13,655 nt of DNA from JBOHER01 sp050701115 (GTDB lineage Bacteria; Actinomycetota; Actinomycetes; Mycobacteriales; Pseudonocardiaceae): positions 1 to 13,655 of the forward strand of contig JBOHER010000434.1 in the NCBI GenBank assembly GCA_050701115.1. The letters are read 5' to 3'. Both the position numbers and the translations under genes were made by a program. The notes beneath the pieces are model-generated. The model made no database searches. It saw only the letters and a list, made by a program, of their open reading frames with translations, and was not told the DNA's origin. Below, piece by piece: positions 1 to 6,635 of this stretch. Each line of letters starts with the position of its first letter. Position 1 is the first letter of the stretch.

Positions 1-69
1 CGTGCGTTCCTTGGACTACTCGACCCGCAACACGCCCAACCGCCGCTCTACCTCGCGATTGTGATCTAA
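1..69 (+). CDS. C-terminal tail of an unidentified upstream gene (partial)
   Basis: Reading from base 1, the frame is open for 22 codons and ends at TAA 67-69, giving a tail that ends LYLAIVI. The stop lies only 6 bases before the GTG start of the next gene, which is the spacing expected in an operon. Too little is present to name a family. The codons are GC-rich at the third position, but 22 codons could be open by chance. The call rests mainly on position and frame. Confidence 0.27.
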   Translation, partial: RAFLGLLDPQHAQPPLYLAIVI

Positions 70-75
70 TTCATC

Positions 76-699
76 GTGCTCTACATCGTGCTGATCCTGG
101 TGCTCGCAGCTCTCGGGTTGCTGATCACGGCACTGATCACGGCCAGCTCGACCTGGGCGTGGATCTCCATCGGTTTGTCCGTCGCGGCCGGACTCGTGCT
201 GATCTTCGATTGGGTGCGCAGGCGACGCGCAGGTGCTCAGGCAGCGGAGGACGCCGAGCCCGCGAGCGAGACCACCGTGGTCGGCCAGTCGGAGCAGGGC
301 GAACCAGCAGCGGCCGTGCCCGCCGGCGAGGAGCGAGCGGCGGCGGAGGCAGTGCCGGACAAACAGCCCGCAGCTGCCGACGAGGAGACCATGACCGTTC
401 CGGCAGGACCACCCGACACTTCGGGTAGTCCTGCCGAGGACGACCTCGACTCGTTTCCCGCTGAGGAGGACACCGATGCGGCGGACTTGTTGATCGTCTG
501 TGATCTGGACGACCAGGTGATCGTGGTCGACGAGTACCCCCGCTATCACTTGCTCGGATGTAGCTGGCTGGTCGACCGCGACACGATTCCGATCGCCATC
601 GCCGAAGCACGCGAACTCGGCTTCACCCCATGCGCGATGTGCGGACCGGATGCGGTGCTGGCCGCCGGGCACCGCAACCGGGTAAGCAAGCTGCGCTGA
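76..699 (+). CDS. Membrane-anchored protein with C-terminal Ada-like His/Cys cluster
   Basis: A 207-residue protein of unknown function. GTG 76 is the first possible start after the in-frame stop at 67-69; there is no clear ribosome binding site. Residues 1-23 and about 27-46 are two hydrophobic segments, followed by an arginine cluster (WVRRRR, 46-51), so the rest is probably cytoplasmic. Residues 52-135 are a low-complexity Ala/Glu/Pro/Asp linker. The last 70 residues are folded-looking and carry H158-x3-C162 and C186-x2-C189 around an Ala-Arg-Glu-Leu-Gly-Phe segment. This is the layout of the Ada-type zinc-binding domain (H/C near a basic loop, then GYxPCxxC). Metal binding is inferred from this pattern. 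It precedes the ileS leader, but a palindromic repeat separates them, so it is probably a separate transcript. Confidence is high that it is a gene and low for function. Confidence 0.85.
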   Translation: MLYIVLILVLAALGLLITALITASSTWAWISIGLSVAAGLVLIFDWVRRRRAGAQAAEDAEPASETTVVGQSEQGEPAAAVPAGEERAAAEAVPDKQPAAADEETMTVPAGPPDTSGSPAEDDLDSFPAEEDTDAADLLIVCDLDDQVIVVDEYPRYHLLGCSWLVDRDTIPIAIAEARELGFTPCAMCGPDAVLAAGHRNRVSKLR

Positions 700-772
700 A
701 AGACGCTTTGGGTGCGTTGGATGCACTGAGAGCGTCATTCACTGCGTCGAACGCACTGAGAGCGTCTTTCAC
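698..772. repeat. Imperfect palindromic repeat, possible terminator
   Basis: GAAAGACGCT (698-707) is the exact reverse complement of AGCGTCTTTC (761-770). The next 13 bases inward pair at about 9 of 13 positions. The interior also holds a direct repeat, GCACTGAGAGCGTC, at 723-736 and 753-766. The palindrome begins inside the stop codon of the preceding gene (TGA 697-699), so a transcript could fold here and end. There is no U-tract. I associate this word family with dispersed intergenic repeats in Amycolatopsis-like genomes, but that is recollection and not shown here. Confidence 0.6.
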
Positions 773-904
773 CCCTGGAACAATCCACTGGACAGGGGGC
801 GTTAATCTAGGAGACCTAGGGAGATGAAGGCTGAGCGAGCATCGACCGAGCTCAAGCGAGGGAGGAGCGCATCTCAGCCAGGAATCGACCAGACCACACG
901 GCAG
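771..904 (+). other. Upstream part of the ileS leader, with a hairpin
   Basis: No coding signal is visible. GGCTGAG (829-835) is the exact reverse complement of CTCAGCC (873-879), which would form a 7-bp stem enclosing a 37-base loop just upstream of the short specifier hairpin. TGGACA (789-794) resembles a -35 box, but no matching -10 sits at normal spacing, so I do not call a promoter. Confidence 0.3.
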
Positions 905-1150
905 TGATCCGGCTATCACCGGGGAGCCATCCGGAAGAACGGGTAGCGGCGTGTTTGTGGCTGCCTCACTAGAACCGGACGGGAGCGGCCCGTCACAGCC
1001 GCGCGATGAGAGGCGCGAGCCGGTATCGGCGCGGGCAAGCGGGGTGGTACCGCGGAGTGCAGGCCGAGTGGCCTGTACATCGTCCCCGGAGTGGGTTCCT
1101 TGGCTCGGCCGTGGGATCCGCGCACCAGAGACGAACCGCGAGGAGCACCC
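905..1150 (+). promoter_or_regulatory. Isoleucine T-box riboswitch (translational type) of ileS
   Basis: The T-box core lies at 1037-1055, with UGGU at 1045-1048 followed by ACCGCG. UGGU is the form expected to pair with the uncharged ACCA end of tRNA-Ile. CGGGG (1040-1044) pairs with CCCCG (1084-1088) and GCG (1052-1054) with CGU (1081-1083), forming the usual antisequestrator around the bulge. Upstream, an AUC isoleucine specifier candidate is at 915-917 in a very short hairpin (GGCU 911-914 / AGCC 925-928), followed by GGAAGAAC. This is the ultrashort Stem I layout known for actinobacterial ileS leaders. No U-run terminator is present. The ileS Shine-Dalgarno AGGAG (1141-1145) is instead flanked by CCGCG (1136-1140) and CACC (1146-1149), which can pair with CGCGG (1051-1055) and GGUG (1043-1046) of the T-box. 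Uncharged tRNA would free the ribosome site. Confidence 0.9.
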
Positions 1151-4100
1151 GTGCCATACCCCAAGGCGCACACCGGAGAAAACGGCAGCAGTGAGCAAGT
1201 GCCGTCGCAGCCATCGTTTCCCACGCTGGAAGAGGACGTGCTGGCCTACTGGCAGAGCGACGGCACCTTCCAGGCCAGCGTGCAGGCGCGCGAGGCGGGC
1301 GAGCGCGGCGGCAACGAGTACGTCTTCTACGATGGCCCGCCCTTCGCCAACGGTCTCCCGCACTACGGCCACCTGCTGACCGGCTTCGTCAAGGACGTGG
1401 TGCCGCGCTACCAGACCATGCGCGGTAAGCGGGTCGAGCGCCGGTTCGGCTGGGACTGCCACGGGCTGCCTGCCGAGGTCGAAGCCGAGAAGCAGCTGGG
1501 TATCTCACACAAGAACGAGATCGAGGCGATGGGCGTCGCCAAGTTCAACGAGGCCTGCCGCACCTCGGTGCTGGCTTACACCGGGGAGTGGCAGAGCTAT
1601 GTGACCCGGCAGGCCCGTTGGGTCGACTTCGACAACGACTACAAGACGCTCGACCTCGACTACATGGAAAGCGTCATGTGGGCCTTCAAATCCCTGTGGG
1701 ACAAGGGTTTGGTCTACGAAGGCTTCCGCGTGCTGTGGTACTGCTGGCGCTGCGAGACGCCGCTGTCCAACACCGAGACAAAGATGGACGACGTCTACCG
1801 GGACCGCCAGGACCCGGCCGTGACGGTAGGCCTTCGGGTGAGCTCGCCCGTGTCGGAACTAGATGGTGCGCAGGCGCTGGTGTGGACCACGACGCCATGG
1901 ACGCTGCCTGCCAACCTCGCCGCCGCGGTGCACCCCGACGTCGAGTACGTGGTCGTGCGCGCGAACGGCGAGCGCTATCTGCTCGCGGAGGCGAGGGTGG
2001 CCGCCTACGCCCGCGAACTGGGGGAGGACCCCGCGGTACTCGCCCGGTTCTCCGGTCAAGACCTGGTCGGCACCCGATACACGCCGGTCTTCGACTTCTT
2101 CGCGGGCCAGCAGGCTAACGCGCACCAGATCCTGCTCGCCGACTACGTCACCACCGAGGACGGCACCGGGATCGTGCACATCGCCCCCGCCTACGGTGAG
2201 GAGGACAAGGTCGTCACCGACGCCGCGGGCATCGAGGTGGTCACCCCGGTCGACTCCCGGGGCGAGTTCGGCCCCGAGGTGCCGCCGTACGAGGGCCAGC
2301 AGGTCTTTGACGCCAACAAGGCGATCATCCGCGACCTCAAGGCGTCCGGGGCGTTGCTGCGTCATGAGACCTATGACCACCCGTACCCGCACTGCTGGCG
2401 CTGCGACAACCCGCTGATCCAGCGCGCGGTGAGCTCGTGGTTCGTCGCGGTCACCAAGTTCCGGGACCGGATGGTCGAGCTCAACCAGAAGATCAACTGG
2501 GTGCCCGGCTACATCAAGGACGGTCAGTTCGGCCGCTGGCTGGAGAACGCCCGCGACTGGGGTATCTCGCGCAGCAGGTTCTGGGGTTCGCCGATTCCGG
2601 TGTGGGTCTCCGACGACCCCAACTATCCGCGGGTCGACGTGTACGGGTCGCTGGACGAGTTGGAGCGTGACTTCGGCGTGCGCCCGACCGACCTGCACCG
2701 CCCCTACGTGGACGAGCTGACCCGGCCCAATCCCGATGACCCGACCGGGCAGTCGACCATGCGCAGGGTGCCCGAGGTGCTCGACTGCTGGTTCGAGTCG
2801 GGTTCGATGCCGTTCGCCCAGGTGCACTACCCGTTCGACAGGTCTAATACGGGACACCCGCACCCGGGGCGAGACTGGTTCGAGCATCACTACCCGGGCG
2901 ATTTCATCGTCGAGTACAACGGGCAGACCCGTGGCTGGTTCTACACTCTGCACGTGCTGGCCACCGCGCTTTTCGACCGGCCCGCGTTCCGCAACTGCGT
3001 GGTGCACGGCATCGTGCTCGGCGACGACGGGCAGAAGATGTCCAAGTCGCGCCAGAACTATCCGGATGTCACCGAGGTCTTCGCGCGTGATGGCGCGGAC
3101 GCCATGCGGTGGTTCCTGATGGCCAGCCCGATCTTGCGCGGCGGCGACCTCATCGTCACTGAGCGGGGGATCCGCGATGCGGTCCGCCAGGCGGTGCTGC
3201 CGTTGTGGAACTCCTACTACTTCCTGGCGCTGTATGCCAACGCTGAGGGCATCGAGGGACAGACCCGCACCAACTCGCCGCACGTGCTCGACCGGTACAT
3301 CCTGGCCAAGACCAACGAACTGGTCACCGACGTCGAGTCCCAAATGGACGCCTACGACCTCGCTGGTGCCTGCGCCACGGTACGTGAGTTCCTCGAGGTC
3401 CTCACCAACTGGTACGTGCGCCGTTCGCGCGAGCGGTTCTGGGCGGGCGACCGGGACGCGATCGACACCCTGCACACCGTGTTGGAGGTGACCTGCCGGG
3501 TGGCCGCGCCGCTACTGCCACTGACCACCGAGACGGTGTGGCGCGGCCTGACCGGGGGCCGTTCGGTGCACCTGACCGACTGGCCGCTGCTCGACGAACT
3601 GCCGAACGATTCGGCTCTGGTCAGCGCGATGGACCGGGTTCGGCAGGTGTGCTCGTCGGCGCTGGCGCTGCGCAAGGCCAACAGGCTGCGGGTGCGGCTG
3701 CCGCTGGCCACGCTGCTGGTGGCCGCTGAGGATGCCGATTGGCTTGCCGACTTCGTCGACATCATCCGCGACGAGGTGAACGTCAAGCAGGTGGAGCTCA
3801 CCACCGACGTGGCCGCGCACGGCGGCTTCGAGGTGGCGGTGAACGCCCGGGTGGCGGGCCCTCGCCTCGGCAAGGACGTGCAGCAGGTGATCAAGGCGGT
3901 CAAGACCGGTGACTGGCACACCGCGCCGGGTGGCGCGGTGGTCGCCGCGGGCATCGAACTGCTCGACGGGGAGTTCGAGCGCAGGCTGGTCTCGAAAGAC
4001 CCCGGGGCGGCTGCGGAGCTGCCCGCAAGCTCGGGACTCGTGCTGCTGGATACCGACGTCACCCCCCAGCTCGCCGCCGAGGGGCTCGCGCGTGACCTGA

Positions 4101-4327
4101 TGCGCGTGGTGCAGCAGGCCCGCCGGGATGCCGGTCTTGATGTATCCGACCGGATCGCGCTGACCGTCGACGCGCCGGAGGAGGTGGTCGCGGCGGCGAA
4201 GCCGCACCAGGAGTTCATCGCGGGAGAGACGTTGGCGGACACGGTGGACTACGCCTCGCTCGACGACGGGTTCGCCGGTGCGGTCGGCGAGGGCATCCCC
4301 GTGACGGTGGCCGTCTCGAAGGCCTGA
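1151..4327 (+). CDS. ileS: Isoleucine--tRNA ligase, eukaryote-like type
   Basis: Class I aminoacyl-tRNA synthetase of 1058 residues that charges tRNA-Ile with isoleucine in the cytoplasm. The start is GTG 1151, with AGGAG (1141-1145) five bases upstream; the in-frame GTG at 1091 lies inside the riboswitch and is rejected. Visible landmarks are the HIGH-type motif HYGH (71-74), the CP1 editing-domain motif TTPWTLP (246-252), DWGISRSRFWG (469-479) and KMSKS (629-633), followed by the anticodon-binding helical region and a long C-terminal extension. Length and the WGISRSRFWG form match the eukaryote-like clade common in actinobacteria, often linked to low mupirocin sensitivity (known for the family, not tested here). 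It is controlled by the T-box leader and followed after 15 bases by a DUF167 gene, so the two are probably cotranscribed. Confidence 0.98.
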   Translation: MPYPKAHTGENGSSEQVPSQPSFPTLEEDVLAYWQSDGTFQASVQAREAGERGGNEYVFYDGPPFANGLPHYGHLLTGFVKDVVPRYQTMRGKRVERRFGWDCHGLPAEVEAEKQLGISHKNEIEAMGVAKFNEACRTSVLAYTGEWQSYVTRQARWVDFDNDYKTLDLDYMESVMWAFKSLWDKGLVYEGFRVLWYCWRCETPLSNTETKMDDVYRDRQDPAVTVGLRVSSPVSELDGAQALVWTTTPWTLPANLAAAVHPDVEYVVVRANGERYLLAEARVAAYARELGEDPAVLARFSGQDLVGTRYTPVFDFFAGQQANAHQILLADYVTTEDGTGIVHIAPAYGEEDKVVTDAAGIEVVTPVDSRGEFGPEVPPYEGQQVFDANKAIIRDLKASGALLRHETYDHPYPHCWRCDNPLIQRAVSSWFVAVTKFRDRMVELNQKINWVPGYIKDGQFGRWLENARDWGISRSRFWGSPIPVWVSDDPNYPRVDVYGSLDELERDFGVRPTDLHRPYVDELTRPNPDDPTGQSTMRRVPEVLDCWFESGSMPFAQVHYPFDRSNTGHPHPGRDWFEHHYPGDFIVEYNGQTRGWFYTLHVLATALFDRPAFRNCVVHGIVLGDDGQKMSKSRQNYPDVTEVFARDGADAMRWFLMASPILRGGDLIVTERGIRDAVRQAVLPLWNSYYFLALYANAEGIEGQTRTNSPHVLDRYILAKTNELVTDVESQMDAYDLAGACATVREFLEVLTNWYVRRSRERFWAGDRDAIDTLHTVLEVTCRVAAPLLPLTTETVWRGLTGGRSVHLTDWPLLDELPNDSALVSAMDRVRQVCSSALALRKANRLRVRLPLATLLVAAEDADWLADFVDIIRDEVNVKQVELTTDVAAHGGFEVAVNARVAGPRLGKDVQQVIKAVKTGDWHTAPGGAVVAAGIELLDGEFERRLVSKDPGAAAELPASSGLVLLDTDVTPQLAAEGLARDLMRVVQQARRDAGLDVSDRIALTVDAPEEVVAAAKPHQEFIAGETLADTVDYASLDDGFAGAVGEGIPVTVAVSKA

Positions 4328-4342
4328 CCGGAGGCCTGCACC

Positions 4343-4615
4343 GTGCGATTCCCGATCAGGGTCAAACCTGGGGCCAAGCGGGATGCGGTCGGTGGGCGTT
4401 GGGATGGCGCGCTCGGCGCGGCGTTGATCGTGGCCGTCGCGGCGCCCGCTGTGGACGGCAAGGCGAACCAGGCCGTGCGCACGGTGCTTGCGGCCGCCCT
4501 CAAGGTACGGCCGCGCGACCTCACCGTGGTGCATGGTGAGCGGGGCAGGGACAAGGTGATCGAGTTGGATCCCGCGCCCGCTGATGCCGCTGAGCGACTC
4601 GCCGCGCTGTACTAG
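4343..4615 (+). CDS. DUF167 (YggU) family protein
   Basis: A 90-residue protein matching the DUF167/YggU family in length and pattern: RVKPGAKRDAVGG near the N terminus, AAPAVDGKANQAV in the middle (residues about 33-45), and a basic strand before ERGRDKVIEL. The family is a small alpha/beta fold of unknown biochemical role. GTG 4343 is preceded by GGAGG (4330-4334) with an 8-base spacer. It starts 15 bases after the ileS stop, so it is probably in the ileS operon and under the same T-box. The gene ends at TAG 4613-4615. Confidence 0.93.
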   Translation: MRFPIRVKPGAKRDAVGGRWDGALGAALIVAVAAPAVDGKANQAVRTVLAAALKVRPRDLTVVHGERGRDKVIELDPAPADAAERLAALY

Positions 4616-4740
4616 GCCCCTGGGTGGCCGAGGCTGTTTGGCGCCATCTGCCGGCTCAGAAGGGTGGCGGGTTGGTTCTTCGGGGGTTCGGGTTGCCGGG
4701 CGGTGGGGTCGTTGAGGTAGAGGCCGCAGGGGCGTCGCCG
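4612..4740 (-). pseudogene. Possible truncated coding tail, family unknown
   Basis: On the minus strand, one frame runs open from about 4740 to a TAG at 4614-4612. It encodes roughly 40 residues, including GLYLNDPTARQPEPPKN and ending LGHPGA. Its third codon positions are strongly GC-rich, as in real genes of this window, and it has no start codon. It stops being convincing where the thiolase remnant on the other strand begins (about 4734), which suggests two broken genes joined there. I cannot assign a family, and chance openness in GC-rich DNA is a real alternative. Confidence 0.28.
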
Positions 4741-4975
4741 GTGTCGCTCCCCAGGTCATGGGCATCGGTCCGGAGCCTGCCACCGACGTCGCCCTTCAGC
4801 GCACCGATCTGGCCTTGCACGACATCGACCTCGTCGAGCTCAACGAGGCGTTCGCGGCCCAGGCCCTCGCGGTGATGCGAGAGTGGAAGTTCGGCGCCGC
4901 CGACCTGGAACGGACGAACGTCCACGGCTCCGGTATCTCGCTCGGGCGAATGGTGTTGACCAGGCTCACGCCAAG
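4734..4975 (+). pseudogene. Thiolase (acetyl-CoA acyltransferase) C-terminal remnant
   Basis: The frame through ATG 4758 reads VAGVAPQVMGIGPEPAT, then DIDLVELNEAFAAQALAV, then NVHGSGISLG. These are the C-terminal-domain motifs of thiolases in the correct order and spacing, including the NEAFA motif. The frame is closed upstream by TGA 4713-4715, so the N-terminal two thirds, including the nucleophilic cysteine region, is missing. After ISLG the expected catalytic GHP-x-GATGA segment is absent: the reading goes straight to RMVLTRL, equivalent to an in-frame loss of about eight residues. The similarity then fades before the stop at 5031-5033. It cannot be a working thiolase. Its nearest neighbours are repeats, so it looks like a relic of a lost lipid- or CoA-linked gene. 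Confidence 0.8.
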
Positions 4976-5038
4976 CACCAACCTGAGCGGCTACCCGCCA
5001 CACCGCCCGACGCCTCGCGGACAACTCAACTGAGTCAA

Positions 5039-5103
5039 CGAAACCCCTGAAGCGTGAACCGTCCCGGGTTTCATGCCGCTTTGAACCGTCCCGGGTTTCG
5101 TGC
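5039..5103. repeat. Near-identical 22-bp repeat pair with an inverted arm
   Basis: TGAACCGTCCCGGGTTTC followed by ATGC (5055-5076) recurs followed by GTGC (5082-5103), with 21 of 22 bases identical and a 27-base period. CGAAACCC (5039-5046) is the reverse complement of GGGTTTCG in the second copy (5093-5100), and GAAACCC also pairs with GGGTTTC of the first copy (5066-5072). Alternative hairpins are therefore possible. The array lies between the thiolase remnant and the end of the ROK gene. A dispersed intergenic repeat or a terminator are the likely readings. Confidence 0.55.
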
Positions 5104-5112
5104 ACACCTTCA

Positions 5113-5160
5113 TGATCTTGCGCGGCCGCCTACGTCTCCGGGACCGACACGCCAAGATCA
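5113..5160 (-). terminator. Hairpin after the ROK gene, candidate terminator
   Basis: TGATCTTG (5113-5120) is the exact reverse complement of CAAGATCA (5153-5160). On the minus strand this stem starts four bases after the ROK stop codon (TAG 5167-5165). A further CG pair is possible past a bulged G. The loop is GC-rich and long, and there is no U-tract, so termination strength is uncertain. Confidence 0.4.
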
Positions 5161-5164
5161 ACAG

Positions 5165-6496
5165 CTACGTCAGCAATCTCCTATCGCGCACCAACTCGTA
5201 AGCGCCGGCAGGCGTCGCCATGGCGTGCACCAGGTCGGAGCGACCTATGGGTGTTCCGTGGTCGATCCAGGTGCCGAGTCGTTCGCGGGAGAACAGTTCG
5301 TCGATGATCATGAAGGCGGCTCCCATCAGGCCGGCGCGGTCGCTCAGCGGCGAGCGGGCTATCCGGAGATCGCGGGTCGCGAGCGGTAGCGACCGCCGGT
5401 AGACCGTCTGGCGGATGGCGGCTAGTAGCAGATCGCCTGCTGCCGCGACGCCGCCGCCGATGATGATGAGCGCCGGGTTGTAGAAGTTCACGAGTGTTGC
5501 GAGCATCTCCCCGACGAGTCGACCGGAGTGGGTCAGCAGGTCGACGCTGACCGGATCGCCATGGGCGGCCGCGCGAGCGACGTCTCGCGCCTCGATCCGG
5601 TCCTTTTCCTTGAGCAGGTCGGCCAGATAACGGCTTCGTCCCTCGGCCGCCGCGGTCGCGCCGTCCCGCGCGAGCGCGGCTCCGCCGGCAAGTGCCTCCA
5701 AACAGCCGGTGTTGCCGCAGCGGCAGACGACCGTGGTGTCGTCGGCGACGGCGACATGCCCGACATCGCCTGCGCAGCCCTGATCCCCTCGGTGCAGCAG
5801 TCCTCGGGAGATCAGGCCGGCCCCTATGCCGGTGCCGATCTTGAGGTAGACGAGATCGTGTTCGCCGCGTGCCAGTCCGCCGCGGAGCTCGCCAAGCGCC
5901 ATCAGGTTGACCTCGTTGTCCACCCACACCGGAACGTCGTATCGCGCGGCGAATCGGTCCCGGATCGGGTACCCGTCCCATCCGGGCATGATCGGCGGCG
6001 CGATGGGACGACCGGTCGCGAACTCGACCGGGCCAGGGACACCGATGCCTATCCCCCACACCGGCGGGTCGGTCGGTGACCGAGATGTGAGCAGCTGCTC
6101 GAAGAGCTCCTCCACGCGGCCGAGCGTCTCTTCAGGTCCCCGCGCGATGTTGCTGGGCTCCTCATCCTGTTCGAGCAGTGCTCCGGCCAGATCGGCCAGT
6201 CCCACGCTGATGCTTGTCGCGCCCAGTTCGGCGACCAGCACGTGCCCGGCGCTCGCCCTGAACTGTAGTTCGCGCGGCGCGCGGCCCCCGGTCGACGCAC
6301 CCAGCGCTCCCTCTTCGAGCAGGCCGCAGTCGATCAACTGCGCGACTCGCTGCGTGATCACCGTTCTCCCCAGCCCGGAGCGTCGACCCAGCTCAGGTCG
6401 GGTTCGCGCGCCGCCGGACCGAACGAGGTCGAGCACCGTGACCAGCCCGTCCAGTTGCTCGGACGCCACCGCCGTCCCAGGGTCGACCTCCGCCAT
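5165..6496 (-). CDS. ROK-family transcriptional regulator
   Basis: A 443-residue regulator. Residues about 13-75 form a winged helix-turn-helix (SGLGRTVITQRVAQLIDCGLL), followed by a ROK domain from about 85. ROK marks are GIGIGVPGPV (148-157), IGTGIGAGLI (220-229), H247 and the zinc motif C258-x-C260-G-x2-G-C265-x-E267. Where sugar kinases of the family have NDAN, this protein has N194-E195-V-N, the form seen in XylR-type repressors, which argues against kinase activity. ATG 6496 is chosen because GGAAAGG lies about 9 bases upstream; extending the frame to 6691 would run into the control region of the divergent gene. ROK regulators usually bind a sugar or sugar phosphate and release DNA. Its place opposite the hydrolase operon suggests it controls that operon. 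The true ligand cannot be read from sequence. Confidence 0.93.
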   Translation of the reverse strand: MAEVDPGTAVASEQLDGLVTVLDLVRSGGARTRPELGRRSGLGRTVITQRVAQLIDCGLLEEGALGASTGGRAPRELQFRASAGHVLVAELGATSISVGLADLAGALLEQDEEPSNIARGPEETLGRVEELFEQLLTSRSPTDPPVWGIGIGVPGPVEFATGRPIAPPIMPGWDGYPIRDRFAARYDVPVWVDNEVNLMALGELRGGLARGEHDLVYLKIGTGIGAGLISRGLLHRGDQGCAGDVGHVAVADDTTVVCRCGNTGCLEALAGGAALARDGATAAAEGRSRYLADLLKEKDRIEARDVARAAAHGDPVSVDLLTHSGRLVGEMLATLVNFYNPALIIIGGGVAAAGDLLLAAIRQTVYRRSLPLATRDLRIARSPLSDRAGLMGAAFMIIDELFSRERLGTWIDHGTPIGRSDLVHAMATPAGAYELVRDRRLLT

Positions 6497-6544
6497 CGTC
6501 GGCCCCTTTCCTCCTCTGTCGACAGCTGTTCTGAGGTTAGCATG

Positions 6545-6574
6545 TTGCCTTCGGCATGTGGTGCACATTACGGT
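6545..6574 (+). promoter_or_regulatory. Candidate promoter and operator of the hydrolase operon
   Basis: TTGCCT (6545-6550) and TACGGT (6569-6574) are spaced by 18 bases and resemble -35 and -10 boxes. A perfect inverted repeat, ATGTG-GTG-CACAT (6556-6568), fills the spacer and touches the -10, a good position for a repressor. The 139-base divergent region also has CTGTCGACAG (6516-6525) next to ACAGCTGT (6522-6529), nearer the ROK start. Either palindrome could be the ROK operator. No transcription start is known. Confidence 0.35.
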
Positions 6575-6635
6575 CACTGGAAACATCGGAAGTGCGGGGG
6601 TTCGGGCACTGGACGGCGAGGAGACGAAGGACGCC

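Noticed and set aside
1091..1150. An in-frame GTG at 1091 extends ileS by 20 codons
   Set aside because: It lies within the T-box leader and lacks a ribosome binding site, whereas GTG 1151 has AGGAG five bases upstream.
1859..3475. A long minus-strand open frame (over 500 codons) opposite ileS
   Set aside because: It is a GC-bias shadow of ileS: no recognisable domains, no ribosome site, and the plus strand encodes all synthetase motifs.
5039..5103. A CRISPR-like array
   Set aside because: Only two units with a 5-base gap exist, far too short for spacers, and there are no cas genes.
5907..6635. An N-terminal extension of the alpha/beta hydrolase frame
   Set aside because: The extension is antisense to the ROK gene and Ser/Arg-rich without family features. 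ATG 6636 fits the usual protein start.
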